A stretch of 64,000 nt of DNA, taken from assembly GCA_023401925.1 (NCBI GenBank), contig JAEXDA010000043.1, positions 124,001-188,000 of the forward strand. The letters are read 5' to 3'. Under the pieces are notes generated by a model. The model made no database searches, was not told where the DNA came from, and worked only from the letters and a program-made list of their open reading frames with translations. Below are positions 16,085 to 25,639 of the stretch, one piece after another; position 1 is the stretch's first letter; the number at the start of each line of letters is the position of its first letter. The DNA comes from Bacillota bacterium. Its GTDB lineage: Bacteria; Bacillota; UBA4882; UBA8346. A program made the translations under genes and the position numbers.

Positions 16085-17254
16085 TTGAATCATGAATACT
16101 CTAAAATAAGGGAACTTCCTCGACGTCGTCGCCTCAAAATGACCGATGCATTTCGGATCATTGGCGGTTTTTTGATTTTGTTGTTGGCTATTGAAGGGTT
16201 AGGAATTCTGATCGAGAATTTCACATCCAGACCCATAGTAACAGAGTGGGGGACCATGGAAAAAGGATTTTGGGCGGATGTGCTCTTTTTAAGAGACGAA
16301 ATCTTGGTAAAGTCCCCGGTTGATGGCGAATTAACAGAAGAGCGTAAAAATGGGATTCGGGTTGCGGAAGGGGAACTGATCGCGACAATTAAGACTTCCG
16401 GTAATTCTGAGCCGGACCCTAGACTTCAAATCGGTTTACGAAAATTAACCCGTGAAACCGTAACATTACAGGGGGATTTAAAAAGAAATGAGCTTGAATA
16501 TCAGACAAAAAGGGCTCACATCAACCGGATTTCCAAAAAATCAACTCACCTCAAACAATTGCTTGAAGATTTAACTTTTATTGAGCAGGAAAAGAGGACT
16601 ATTCTACGAAATATAGAACAAAACCGTGACCAAATTGAACAGATTACTCAAAACTTCAAAGCTTGGCAGCATGGGGCGGTTTTGATCCAAGCGGAAAGAC
16701 CGGGCTATTTCTGGTATCAAGTTGATGAATGGGAAACAAGATTGAGTCCTGATCGTTTTTTCGAAGTTAAGGAAGAGGATTTTCAGCGACACTATCCTAG
16801 CCGGTTTCCTGAAAAAGATATCCATCGGGATGAGGTTGTGGGCAAAATTATCAGCCCGTTTCATCAGATCATTTGTCTGATAATCGATCCAAAACAGATT
16901 GGGATGCCGAAAATTGGTGAAACATGGTGGTTTAAAAGTGATGATAATAGGTTTCAATGTACGGTCGTAAAACAAAACCTTTTACCGGATGGAAAAGTTC
17001 TGCTTGGACTGGAAGATGCCTCCATGCTATCCAAATTTCTTCAAAGTCGCAATGCCAAGATTTTTATCATTCATAAGCGAGTTTCTGGTATTATCATTCC
17101 TGTGCAAGCATTATATAAAAAGGGTCAAACCGATGTAGTTAAAGTCGTGAAGGGGGATAGTTACAAAGAAACTGAAGTTGTGATCCGCGAAAATGATGGA
17201 GCGAAAGCGATTATAGATGGTATTGATTATGGTAAGACAATAATTTCACGATAG
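16085..17254 (+). CDS. HlyD-like membrane-anchored protein
   Basis: About 389 residues. A basic N-terminus is followed by one transmembrane helix (GGFLILLLAIEGLGILI). Then comes a barrel-sandwich start (KSPVDGELTEERKNGIRVAEGELIA), a long coiled coil (about 115-195 from the start), and a C-terminal beta part ending with IIIPVQALYKKG. This is the layout of efflux adaptor (HlyD) proteins, and homologues between ylmD and sepF are typical of Bacillota; the role is unknown. The best start is TTG 16085 with GGTGGAG upstream. A TTG at 16067 is also in frame. Confidence 0.78.
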   Translation: MNHEYSKIRELPRRRRLKMTDAFRIIGGFLILLLAIEGLGILIENFTSRPIVTEWGTMEKGFWADVLFLRDEILVKSPVDGELTEERKNGIRVAEGELIATIKTSGNSEPDPRLQIGLRKLTRETVTLQGDLKRNELEYQTKRAHINRISKKSTHLKQLLEDLTFIEQEKRTILRNIEQNRDQIEQITQNFKAWQHGAVLIQAERPGYFWYQVDEWETRLSPDRFFEVKEEDFQRHYPSRFPEKDIHRDEVVGKIISPFHQIICLIIDPKQIGMPKIGETWWFKSDDNRFQCTVVKQNLLPDGKVLLGLEDASMLSKFLQSRNAKIFIIHKRVSGIIIPVQALYKKGQTDVVKVVKGDSYKETEVVIRENDGAKAIIDGIDYGKTIISR

Positions 17255-17265
17255 GGGGCCTGTAT

Positions 17266-18582
17266 TTGAAAAAGGTTTTTGTGATCGACACCAGTGTATT
17301 AGTTCATGATCCCCAGGCCTTAAACGTTTTTCAAGATAATGATATTGTTATTCCCATAGCAGTGCTGGAAGAAATTGACGGCCATAAAAAACGCCAGGAC
17401 GAAGTAGGTCGCAATGCAAGATGGGTATCGAATTTTCTCGACAAATTAAGAGCAGTTGGTCATTTGTATTCCGGTGTACCTTTAGGAGAGCAAGGCGGAA
17501 CCATTCGGGTGGAATTAAATCACCAGGAGGTCGATAAATTACCGGCTACCTTGGATCGAAGTAAGATTGATAACCGGATCATTGCCGTGGCGCTTGCTTT
17601 AAAACAAGAAACTTCATTGCCGGTTATTTTAGTCACCAAGGACATTAATATGCGGATTAAGGCAGACGCCTTGGGAATCGATGCTGAAGATTATGAAACG
17701 GATAAAATCCAGATCGAAGAAGTATATACCGGAACATGTACGCTGAAAGTAGAACCTGATCAAATCGATAAGTTTTATAGCAATAATGAATTGGTAGTAA
17801 AAGACGTTTCATTATTTCCCAATCAAATGGTGATATTGGAAGATGCTTTTGGATCTTCCAAGTCGGCTTTGGCCAGACATCTTTCCAATGGTAAACTGCT
17901 CCCCTTGCGTTTTGTGGGTCAAGATCCTTTCGGGTTGAAAGCTCGCAGTAAGGAACAAAAATTTGCCCTTGAATTATTGCTTGATGAAGATATTCGGCTC
18001 GTCACCATCATAGGTCGGGCTGGTACTGGTAAAACCTTGCTCGGTCTTGCGGCCGGGTTGCAGAAAGTAGTGGAAGAATCCCGTTACCGCCGGTTAACCG
18101 TATCCCGACCCGTGGTTCCCATGGGAAATGATTTAGGCTTTTTACCCGGGGATGTGAATGAAAAATTGCGACCATGGATGCAGCCGATATATGACAATTT
18201 GGAGTTTTTATTCAGTAACCGTGATCGGAATGAAAAAATCGACCAACTGGTTAATAGCATGCAGGACCTTAATATTTTAGAGCTGGAGGCTTTAACGTAT
18301 ATTCGGGGTCGCAGTATTCCAAACCAATTTTTACTGGTTGATGAAGCTCAAAATTTATCACCTCATGAAATAAGGACGATTATCACCCGGGTTGGCGAAG
18401 GGACCAAGATTGTCTTAACTGGTGATCCTTATCAGATTGATCATCCTTATTTGGATTCAAACAGTAACGGTCTTACTTTTGTGGTTGAACGGTTTAAAAA
18501 TGAAAAAATTGCCGGACATATCACGCTTACCAAAGGAGAACGTTCCGAGCTTTCAGAGCTGGGCGCTAAATTGTTAGGATAA
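17266..18582 (+). CDS. PIN domain - PhoH family ATPase
   Basis: 438 residues. N-terminal PIN nuclease domain (about 1-150; FVIDTSVLVHDPQAL, Asp in VTKD), then a PhoH-type P-loop ATPase with Walker A GRAGTGKT at about 250 and Walker B FLLVDEAQNLSP. PIN-PhoH proteins are reported as RNA helicase/ribonucleases in other bacteria; in this operon the target is unknown. TTG start with a G-rich SD (GGGGG). It follows the HlyD-like gene by 11 bases, so it is co-transcribed. Confidence 0.9.
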   Translation: MKKVFVIDTSVLVHDPQALNVFQDNDIVIPIAVLEEIDGHKKRQDEVGRNARWVSNFLDKLRAVGHLYSGVPLGEQGGTIRVELNHQEVDKLPATLDRSKIDNRIIAVALALKQETSLPVILVTKDINMRIKADALGIDAEDYETDKIQIEEVYTGTCTLKVEPDQIDKFYSNNELVVKDVSLFPNQMVILEDAFGSSKSALARHLSNGKLLPLRFVGQDPFGLKARSKEQKFALELLLDEDIRLVTIIGRAGTGKTLLGLAAGLQKVVEESRYRRLTVSRPVVPMGNDLGFLPGDVNEKLRPWMQPIYDNLEFLFSNRDRNEKIDQLVNSMQDLNILELEALTYIRGRSIPNQFLLVDEAQNLSPHEIRTIITRVGEGTKIVLTGDPYQIDHPYLDSNSNGLTFVVERFKNEKIAGHITLTKGERSELSELGAKLLG

Positions 18583-18682
18583 AAAGCAATGATTCATTTC
18601 GTGTTTATTGACTATTTAAAATCCTGCCTATGGGATGAAACGCTGCAGTATGCGTAATATTACACAAATAAGCTGGGATAAA

Positions 18683-19357
18683 ATGAGTATCGCAGAAAAT
18701 ATCGAAACAATACGGAAACAAGTACAAAATTCAGCCATCAAGGCCGGTCGCGATCCCGGAGATATTAAAATTATTGCCGTTACAAAATATACCGGTGTTG
18801 AGCAAATGAACGAAGCGATTCGGGCTGGTGTTACAGATATTGCAGAAAATCGGATTCAGGATGCTCTTGGAAAATTTCCTTCCATAGAAGGAGTTGTAAC
18901 GAAGCATTTAATTGGTACTTTGCAAACCAATAAAGTGAAGCCGGCAATATTGGAATTTGATTTGATTCATTCCGTGGATCGGGTTGAGTTGGTGGAAGCT
19001 CTCGCTAAAGAAGCTCTTAAACTTGGTAGACAGGTCAAGTGTCTGGTTCAGTTGAATATATCCGGTGAAGGAACAAAGCATGGAATTGGCCCGGCCGACC
19101 TTGGATCCATTTTGGAGAGGATTGACTCGTTATCGAATTTAACCCCGATGGGTTTAATGACGATGGCTCCTTTTGTTGACGATCCGGAACAGGTTAGGCC
19201 GATTTTCAGGCGTCTCAAAAATCTTTTTACAGACTACGCAGGTAAAAGGGATGAAAACTGGCGTTATTTATCGATGGGGATGAGTCAGGATTATCAAGTA
19301 GCGGTTGGAGAAGGATCCAACATGGTCCGGATCGGCACGGCTATTTTCAAGAGTTGA
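18683..19357 (+). CDS. ylmE: PLP homeostasis protein (YggS/YlmE family)
   Basis: 224 residues from ATG 18683, whose MSIAENIETIRKQV start matches the family; in-frame ATGs at 18635 and 18650 give longer versions. It is a TIM-barrel PLP-binding protein: Lys35 in IIAVTKYTG carries the cofactor. HLIGTLQTNK, MGLMTMAP and SMGMSQDYQVAV are family signatures. It keeps free pyridoxal phosphate low and is usually found near proC and division genes, as here. Confidence 0.93.
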   Translation: MSIAENIETIRKQVQNSAIKAGRDPGDIKIIAVTKYTGVEQMNEAIRAGVTDIAENRIQDALGKFPSIEGVVTKHLIGTLQTNKVKPAILEFDLIHSVDRVELVEALAKEALKLGRQVKCLVQLNISGEGTKHGIGPADLGSILERIDSLSNLTPMGLMTMAPFVDDPEQVRPIFRRLKNLFTDYAGKRDENWRYLSMGMSQDYQVAVGEGSNMVRIGTAIFKS

Positions 19358-19481
19358 TGGCATACTTGGAAGACGAGGCATCACCGCAAAATTTAACGTT
19401 TTAGGCTAAGCATATCATATGGACGCAGATTTAAGGAATTTTTTCGCTTTGATGTACGTTTAGGAAAACGGGGTGTTAATT

Positions 19482-20006
19482 TTGGGAAAATGGGATAATG
19501 AGGATAGCCCGGAACAAAATGCGGAGTCTAAAAAAGGGGTTTTTGAGAAATTTCTTAATATATTTGGGTTTGAAGCCGAAGAAATTATGGAAGAAGAAGA
19601 AACTTCACAGGAAGGATATCACAAAGACCCCAGAGACCGCGGGAAATTGGTGAATCTCAATCATTCCAACAAAACAATTAAACTAATTGTGGTTGAACCT
19701 GAAAGTTTTGAAGAGGTTCAGGCCATTGTCGATCATTTGAAAAATAAAAGGGCGGTCATCTTAAATCTGGAAGAAACTGAAAAGACAACAGCCAGAAGGG
19801 TTGCTGATTTTTTAGGAGGTGCGATTTACGCTTTAGATGGTACCATGCAGAGAGTGAGCGGTTCAATTTTTCTATTTACTCCGGCTCATATTGAAGTTTC
19901 AATGCCTTTGCGTACCGAACTTCGGGATAAAGAAAAGGAACGTCCGGGCAATCTAAGCAATCCAAATTTAACGTCATCGCTTTTTCGGAATGAACGTGAA
20001 CGATAG
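19482..20006 (+). CDS. sepF: Cell division protein SepF
   Basis: About 174 residues. A short amphipathic N-terminus (GKW...FEKFLNIFGF), an acidic linker, and the SepF ring-forming domain (about 70-150; VVEPESFEEVQAIVDHLKNK, VILNLEETEKTTARRVADFL). It bundles FtsZ filaments and tethers them to the membrane. The TTG at 19482 sits eight bases after GGGG; an in-frame GTG at 19473 overlaps that site. The basic tail ERER is unusual but harmless. Confidence 0.93.
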   Translation: MGKWDNEDSPEQNAESKKGVFEKFLNIFGFEAEEIMEEEETSQEGYHKDPRDRGKLVNLNHSNKTIKLIVVEPESFEEVQAIVDHLKNKRAVILNLEETEKTTARRVADFLGGAIYALDGTMQRVSGSIFLFTPAHIEVSMPLRTELRDKEKERPGNLSNPNLTSSLFRNERER

Positions 20007-20017
20007 GTGGTAAAAAG

Positions 20018-20827
20018 ATGAAACACTTAGGTATCATTGGCGGCGGAGCTATGGGTTCCGCTTTGCTGAAAGGAATTCTCAATCAAGGCTTGGTGCAACC
20101 GGATGATATTTATTTGGCCGAAGTGGATCAGGTTAAGCGGATCCGCTTTGAGGAAGAATATCATATTCATGGGACAAGCAATCCTTCTGAGTTGACAGAT
20201 ATTTGCCAAACTTTAATTTTAGCGGTTAAACCTAATATTATCCCCGGAGTGCTTGATGAGTTGGCGGGAAAAACCGGCCCCCAGCATTTGATAATCTCAA
20301 TCGCCGCAGGAATAACGTTGAATGCCTTGGAAAGCAAGCTTCAAAAAGCCAGAATCGTCCGTGTAATGCCCAATACTCCGGCTAAAATCGGGAAAGGCGT
20401 TTCGGCTTATGCCCTGGGATCCAAAACCATTGCTGGTGATGACGAGCAGGTTGTGGAACTTCTTGGTTGTATTGGAAAAATCATTAAGGTTTCCGAACAT
20501 TCGCTAGATGCTGTCACCGCGGTGAGCGGCAGCGGACCCGCTTATGTTTTCTATTTTATAGAGGCTATGATTGATGCTGCCGTGATGATCGGGTTAAGTC
20601 GAGCGGATGCGCAGGTACTGGTGGGTGAAACGTTTTTGGGTTCTGCCGAGTTATTACGCGAGAGCGCCGAAGACCCTGCCAAGCTGCGTAATGAGGTGAC
20701 TTCCCCGGGAGGAACTACTGCTGCTGCTTTATATGAGTTGCAGCAAGGTGCGTGCGCAGGAATCATCATGAAAGCCGTGGTTGCTGCCGCTCAAAAGTCC
20801 AAGGAATTGGGGCGTGCTCATGGCTGA
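20018..20827 (+). CDS. proC: Pyrroline-5-carboxylate reductase
   Basis: 269 residues. Rossmann motif IIGGGAMGSALL at the N-terminus, VRVMPNTPAKIGKGV in the middle, and the C-terminal dimer domain with VSGSGPAYVF and SPGGTTAAALYEL. It catalyses the last step of proline synthesis with NAD(P)H. GGTGG lies ahead of ATG 20018. The gene sits between sepF and ylmH, where Bacillus has other genes, and its stop overlaps the ylmH start. Confidence 0.97.
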   Translation: MKHLGIIGGGAMGSALLKGILNQGLVQPDDIYLAEVDQVKRIRFEEEYHIHGTSNPSELTDICQTLILAVKPNIIPGVLDELAGKTGPQHLIISIAAGITLNALESKLQKARIVRVMPNTPAKIGKGVSAYALGSKTIAGDDEQVVELLGCIGKIIKVSEHSLDAVTAVSGSGPAYVFYFIEAMIDAAVMIGLSRADAQVLVGETFLGSAELLRESAEDPAKLRNEVTSPGGTTAAALYELQQGACAGIIMKAVVAAAQKSKELGRAHG

Positions 20828-21596
20828 TGAAATGAATCAAACGGGGGTACAGGCAAGTAAGGAATTGGCATCCCGTTTCACTGAACTGGCGGAGCGCGCT
20901 TTAAGGGAAAAAGAGCCGCAATGGTCCGATTTTTTGGAACCTCCCGAGCGGGAACAGGCTCAAGCTATTTTAGGATGGGTTTCCGGGGTTCGCTTTAATT
21001 CCTTCGGAGGTTACGCTAAAGCTGAACGGCGGCGAATGGTCGTTTATCCGGATTATTATATTGTCGAAACCATCGAACCGGCCTTGGCTTATCTGGAGCT
21101 TCAAACCAAAAGTCAAACTCCTTTGACGCATCGGGATTATTTAGGTTCATTAATGGGCCTTGGCTTGAAAAAGGAAAAGATTGGCGATTTATTAGTGAAC
21201 GATAGCTCCTGTCAACTTGTTGTTGTTCCCGAGTTGGTTGAATTTATCCGAATTCATCTGGAACGGGTTGGAAGTCAAAAGGCGTTGGTTCAAGAAATCG
21301 AGTGCGAGCAACTTAATATTCCTAATTTACGAGAAAAATCTATCAAGAGTACAGTAGCCTCATTAAGACTAGATGCCATCACCGCCCTCGGTTTTAGCGA
21401 ATCCCGTACCCGGATGGCCAAAGAAATCAGAGCGGAAAAGGTTAAAGTAAATTGGAAAGTTATCACCAATCCGGACTTCTCACTAAATCCAGGCGATATT
21501 ATATCTTTTCGCGGGCATGGCCGGATGGTTTTTCAGGAACAAACCGGACATTCCAAAAAAGGGCGGTTGGGAGTATTGCTTATCCGGTATTTATGA
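20820..21596 (+). CDS. ylmH: YlmH family RNA-binding protein (S4 domain)
   Basis: 258 residues from ATG 20820, which overlaps the proC stop; GGGGCG provides the SD. The N-terminal domain (FLEPPEREQAQAILGW) and the C-terminal S4 RNA-binding domain (about 180-240; LDAITALGFSESRTRMAKEI, VKVNWK) are typical. In B. subtilis YlmH acts in rescue of stalled ribosomes (binding peptidyl-tRNA complexes on 50S subunits). It belongs to the division cluster by position. Confidence 0.93.
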   Translation: MADEMNQTGVQASKELASRFTELAERALREKEPQWSDFLEPPEREQAQAILGWVSGVRFNSFGGYAKAERRRMVVYPDYYIVETIEPALAYLELQTKSQTPLTHRDYLGSLMGLGLKKEKIGDLLVNDSSCQLVVVPELVEFIRIHLERVGSQKALVQEIECEQLNIPNLREKSIKSTVASLRLDAITALGFSESRTRMAKEIRAEKVKVNWKVITNPDFSLNPGDIISFRGHGRMVFQEQTGHSKKGRLGVLLIRYL

Positions 21597-21638
21597 ATGG
21601 GTATTTCAGTAATCAGTTGATATAAGGAGAGTGTTCAT

Positions 21639-22160
21639 ATGTTAACACCGGTTGATTTGGAGACTACGGTTTTTAAACGGGGATTTCGGGGATATAACGC
21701 CCGGGAAGTCCAAGAGTTTATGGAAAGTTTCAGCCACGATTATGAACATATCTACCGTGAGAATATCGATTTGAAAGAACAACTGGAAGAGACGGAGAAG
21801 AAACTCCACCAATATCAATTGATTGAAGATAGTTTAAGGAATGCAATGGTTTTAGCGGAAGAAACGGCGGAAGAAGCCAAAGCAGCAGCCAAACAGAAAG
21901 CGGAACAAATCGTTCGCGAGGCGGAATTAAATGCCGAAGCCATGAAAATGAAAACCAAAGAGGATATCCAAAATGAACTTCGTACCTTGGCTTTGTTAAA
22001 AAATCAGGTTGAATATTTCAAGTGTCAATTTAAAAGCTTTTTAAGTGGTTTGTTGGATATGGCTGAAAAACAATTGGATTTGAATATTGCTTGGGATCAA
22101 TCCGCTGCTGCCGGTGGCGAACCCAAAAAAGGACTGGACTCAAAAGATATTGAAAAATAA
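21639..22160 (+). CDS. divIVA: DivIVA family cell-division / polarity protein
   Basis: 173 residues. N-terminal membrane-curvature domain LTPVDLETTVFKRGFRGYN and YNAREVQEFMESF, followed by a long coiled coil (about 35-150, rich in E, K, A). AAGGAGAG precedes ATG 21639. It recruits other proteins to poles and septa. It ends only six bases from the convergent spmB stop, with no room for a terminator between them. Confidence 0.95.
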   Translation: MLTPVDLETTVFKRGFRGYNAREVQEFMESFSHDYEHIYRENIDLKEQLEETEKKLHQYQLIEDSLRNAMVLAEETAEEAKAAAKQKAEQIVREAELNAEAMKMKTKEDIQNELRTLALLKNQVEYFKCQFKSFLSGLLDMAEKQLDLNIAWDQSAAAGGEPKKGLDSKDIEK

Positions 22161-22166
22161 TCATTT

Positions 22167-22703
22167 TTAACGGTTGGCTACCAGTGAGCCGACGGCTAGG
22201 GCCATGATAAACGCAATCAGTTCTCCGGTAAGACCCATCATCAAACAGTGACGGCCGTCTTTAATATGCACAGACCCTAAATACAGGGATAATACATATA
22301 ATGTTGTTTCACTGCTTCCTTGGATGATGGATGCGGTCACCCCGGTGGTGGAATCGGCGCCATATTTTTGTAGAATTTCGGCTGTTATCCCTAAAGCCGC
22401 CGATCCGGAGAGGGGTTTTAGGATGCCTAAAGTAAACAAATCGGGCGATATGTTAAAAAACTTGAAAACAGGTTTGGCAAGATAAGTCAGAAAATCGAGT
22501 GTTCCCGATCCCCGAAAGAGTCCTACTGCAATAAAAATTGCCATAATATACGGCACTAATTTTATTGTAGTCCGGATTCCTTCCATGACACCTTGAATGA
22601 ACACTTCATATAAATGTATTTTTTTAAAGCGCCCAAAACCCAAAATAAACAGCACCAAAACCGGAATAGCCCATTGTGAAATGGTAATGAATAATGCTAT
22701 CAT
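22167..22703 (-). CDS. spmB: Spore maturation protein B
   Basis: 178 residues from ATG 22703, with AAGAGGT upstream; the start overlaps the spmA stop (ATGA). It is a nucleoside-recognition (Gate) domain membrane protein with several hydrophobic segments (FITISQWAIPVLVLFILGFG; YIMAIFIAVGLF) and the conserved LKPLSGSAALGI motif. SpmA and SpmB are needed for full dehydration of the spore core. Their presence argues for an endospore former. Confidence 0.95.
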   Translation of the reverse strand: MIALFITISQWAIPVLVLFILGFGRFKKIHLYEVFIQGVMEGIRTTIKLVPYIMAIFIAVGLFRGSGTLDFLTYLAKPVFKFFNISPDLFTLGILKPLSGSAALGITAEILQKYGADSTTGVTASIIQGSSETTLYVLSLYLGSVHIKDGRHCLMMGLTGELIAFIMALAVGSLVANR

Positions 22704-23302
22704 CGGGGACCTCTTTTCAGATAACGGCTCAGACATTTGATGGCGATAAAATTAACCCCTAAGGCAGTAATTGTTCCTGCCAGTGAAGTAAGAAAAACCG
22801 GGCCCAAAACGATCGCGGCCTCCTTGGAACCGGCTTGAGCGCGGATAGCAATCAGTGTGCTGGGGATAATGCTCAATCCGCCCAGGACGAGACCTAAGAA
22901 CGTACAAATATCATCGGAGGCTTTATCCGGTTCTGGATTGACTTCCTGTAACTGGGCCATTGTTTTTAATCCTAGAGGTGTGGCGACGTTCCCTAAACCC
23001 AGTAAGTTTGCGGCAATGGTTAAGGAAATAAGGCCCAAGGTTTTTTGGCGCTTTGCAATCGATGGAAATAATAAGCCCAATAAAGGTTGAAAGATTTTGG
23101 CAACGATCTCGGTGACGCCCGAAACTTCGGCGATTTTTAAAATTCCTGACCAAAAGCCAAGTATGCCTGCAAGACCGATACAAAAGCGAACCGAATGTTC
23201 GGCGCTGGAAAAAATCGTAGGGGTTATTATGGATAACTTTCCACGGAGTATCGAAACTACAATACCGATTGCCATTAAAAAATACCAAACACTATTGATC
23301 AA
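22700..23302 (-). CDS. spmA: Spore maturation protein A
   Basis: 200 residues starting at TTG 23302 with CAGGAGGT upstream. Membrane protein of the nucleoside-recognition family: NSVWYFLMAIGIVVSIL, SVRFCIGLAGILGFWSGILK, and NLLGLGNVATPLGLKTM. It works with SpmB in spore core dehydration. The pair is transcribed against the surrounding cluster, between divIVA and whiA, and divergently from whiA. Confidence 0.95.
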   Translation of the reverse strand: MINSVWYFLMAIGIVVSILRGKLSIITPTIFSSAEHSVRFCIGLAGILGFWSGILKIAEVSGVTEIVAKIFQPLLGLLFPSIAKRQKTLGLISLTIAANLLGLGNVATPLGLKTMAQLQEVNPEPDKASDDICTFLGLVLGGLSIIPSTLIAIRAQAGSKEAAIVLGPVFLTSLAGTITALGVNFIAIKCLSRYLKRGPR

Positions 23303-23390
23303 GGTTCTACCTCCTGGTTAGAAAATTTGCCGCTCGTTCATTTTTATGAATCATCCGGTGTAAATATTAGTAACAAGCAGAGGACGATCC

Positions 23391-24350
23391 ATGGAGAAGT
23401 TTTCACAACTGGTCCGTGACGAACTGATTCAAAGCAGTTTAGCTACGGCCCAACATTGTATCAAAGCTGAGTTGGCTGCTATTATTCATATTTTAGGCAG
23501 TTTGCATCTAGCCGGAAATCAGAGGTTATCCCTGTCGATTTCTACAGTTACAGCCGGAGTGGCCCGCAGGGCGGTTCAATTAATGAAAGCCTCTTATGAT
23601 CTCGAATCGGAAGTCCAGGTGGAACAAAATGAAAAATTAGGTAAACAACACCGTTATAATTTAATCATTCCTGACCAGGAAGGTCTAAGGAAGATGATCG
23701 TTGATTTGGGGATGATGACCCGGGAGCATACCCTGGAAGGGGGAATTAACCCTGAGTTGGTCAAAGATAACTGTTGCCGGACTGCTTTCTTGCGAGGGAT
23801 TTTTTTAGCAGGAGGCTCAATAACGGATCCCCATAAAAAAAATTACCATCTGGAGATGGTCACGCAAAATGAGGATTTGGCCAACGCTCTGGTTTATTTG
23901 ATGAATCTCTTGGGGCTGAAAGCAAAAGTAAGTTATCGTAAAGAGCATTTTTTGGTTTATTTAAAAGAAATTGAGGCTTTGATTCGGTTTTTATCCTTAA
24001 TTGGGGCTCATGTCGCAGTATTGAAATTGGAAGAAATCCGCGTTGTAAACGGGCTCCGAGAAGAAGTCAACCGCAAACTAAATTGGGAGACAGCCAATCT
24101 TGAAAAAACTTTATCTGCCGCTATGGAGCAAGTCCGGGAAATCGAAAAAATCCGGAATCAACCGTCAGGATTGAATTCAATGCCTCCTAAGTTAAAGGAA
24201 ACCGCACTTTTACGTTTGGAATATCCGGAAGCATCATTAAAGGAATTAGGGGAATGTCATCAACCGCCCATTGGTAAATCCGCAGTAAATCACCGCTTGC
24301 GATTAATTTGCCAATATGGGAAAAAAATAACCGATAAAGAAGGAATTTAA
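23391..24350 (+). CDS. whiA: DNA-binding protein WhiA
   Basis: 319 residues. Two degenerate LAGLIDADG-like repeats (FLRGIFLAGGSITDPHKKNYHLE is the clearest) and a C-terminal helix-turn-helix (LRLEYPEASLKELGE...). Conserved in Gram-positive bacteria, affecting sporulation (Streptomyces) and cell division/chromosome segregation (Bacillus). GAGGA before ATG 23391. In Bacillota it commonly lies just upstream of the cggR-gap operon, as here. Confidence 0.96.
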   Translation: MEKFSQLVRDELIQSSLATAQHCIKAELAAIIHILGSLHLAGNQRLSLSISTVTAGVARRAVQLMKASYDLESEVQVEQNEKLGKQHRYNLIIPDQEGLRKMIVDLGMMTREHTLEGGINPELVKDNCCRTAFLRGIFLAGGSITDPHKKNYHLEMVTQNEDLANALVYLMNLLGLKAKVSYRKEHFLVYLKEIEALIRFLSLIGAHVAVLKLEEIRVVNGLREEVNRKLNWETANLEKTLSAAMEQVREIEKIRNQPSGLNSMPPKLKETALLRLEYPEASLKELGECHQPPIGKSAVNHRLRLICQYGKKITDKEGI

Positions 24351-24450
24351 TCATCCTACGCGAATAAAGTGTAAAATGTGGGACACAAATATCGTTACTG
24401 GGACAAAATTCAACCCGCCGTTTTGGAAGTAACAATGGAAGAAGTTCTAT

Positions 24451-25476
24451 ATGGATAAATTAATTATGATTCAAAAAAAAATAGTCCCTGAATTGGCAAA
24501 TATAATTCTTTCCCGCTATCAAATTTTACGCTCAATCCATGTTTTGCAACCTGTGGGCCGGCGGGCGCTGGCTGAACAATTGAGTTTTCAAGAACGTAGA
24601 ATCCGTAATGAAGTAGACTTTTTGAAAGAGCAAAAATTAATAACCTGTGCTGCATCGGGAATGCAGGTTACGCCTGATGGTGAAAATCTCCTTCTTGAGA
24701 TGGAAGAATATGTCCGGGAACTTCAAGGACTTAGTAACCTTGAAGAACAAATTATTCGTCTTTTTCCTATCAAAAAAGTAATGGTGGTAGCTGGAGATAC
24801 CGATCAGGATGAAACAGTCAAGAAGGATTTGGCCCGGGTTACTGCGGATTATTTGCGCAAAACTTTAAAAGAAGGCTCTATTTTGGCGGTTTCAGGAGGC
24901 ACTACTCTGGCTGAAGTTGCCAGTGCCTTATCTTTTTCAGCGGTTAAACGCAATATTACAGTCATACCGGCCCGGGGTGGTCTTGGTGAAGAGGTGGAAA
25001 TCCAAGCCAATGCAATTGCCGCCAATATCGCCAAAGGTCTTGGAGCTACCTATCGCCTTTTGCATGCTCCGGATGATTTACGGGTTCAAACCATGCAGTC
25101 TATCCTAGGGGAACCCAAGATTAAAGAATTATTGGAGATGCTCCGCCGGGCTGAAATGGTTTTACATGGAATCGGCTCAGCCGAGGAAATGGCTAGACGC
25201 CGGGGGATGCCCCAGGATGAAATCTTTAAACTCCTGGAAAAAGGTGCTGTTGGGGAGGCTTTTGGATATTATTTCGCTACGGATGGAACCGTAGTTCACT
25301 CTACTTCGAGTGTTGGATTGCAGCTGCATGAGTTGGATGGAATTGGTGAAGTCGTTGCAGTGGTCGGCGGCAGAAGTAAAGCGGCAGCTGTAAAAGCCGT
25401 ATTAACTAACGCTGTCCGAGATACACTAATCATTGATGAAGGTGCTGCCCGTGGGGTGATTCAAAGTTTTCACTAA
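24451..25476 (+). CDS. cggR: Central glycolytic genes regulator (SorC family)
   Basis: 341 residues. N-terminal winged HTH (about 20-75; LQPVGRRALAEQLSFQERRI). The SorC sugar-phosphate-binding domain carries GDTDQDETVKKDLARVTADY, LAVSGGTTLAEVA and VVGGRSKAAAV. In B. subtilis CggR binds fructose-1,6-bisphosphate and represses the gapA operon; the same role follows from position. It starts at ATG 24451 and lies 160 bases before gap. Confidence 0.94.
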   Translation: MDKLIMIQKKIVPELANIILSRYQILRSIHVLQPVGRRALAEQLSFQERRIRNEVDFLKEQKLITCAASGMQVTPDGENLLLEMEEYVRELQGLSNLEEQIIRLFPIKKVMVVAGDTDQDETVKKDLARVTADYLRKTLKEGSILAVSGGTTLAEVASALSFSAVKRNITVIPARGGLGEEVEIQANAIAANIAKGLGATYRLLHAPDDLRVQTMQSILGEPKIKELLEMLRRAEMVLHGIGSAEEMARRRGMPQDEIFKLLEKGAVGEAFGYYFATDGTVVHSTSSVGLQLHELDGIGEVVAVVGGRSKAAAVKAVLTNAVRDTLIIDEGAARGVIQSFH

Positions 25477-25527
25477 AAAAAATAAGTTTAATTTCCAATT
25501 TTTTTCTTTTAATCATATTTTGATTTA

Positions 25528-25542
25528 ACCGGTTTGTCCGGT
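25528..25542. promoter_or_regulatory. Inverted repeat ahead of gap
   Basis: ACCGG and CCGGT are separated by TTTGT in the cggR-gap gap. A second small inverted repeat (CTTG...CAAG) lies near 25566-25580. Either could be part of a CggR operator, but the known Bacillus operator sequence is not present, so this rests on position only. Confidence 0.3.
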
Positions 25543-25639
25543 AAACAACCTCTAAACAGGGGTAACTTGTTAGGGTCAAGATTCCTCCCGGCAGTCGTTT
25601 ACCGTCTTTTATAAATAATTTAATATGGAGGTATGTGTT

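Noticed and set aside
25477..25639. Riboswitch or T-box ahead of gap
   Set aside because: Only short inverted repeats; no conserved core of a known riboswitch class and no terminator fold.
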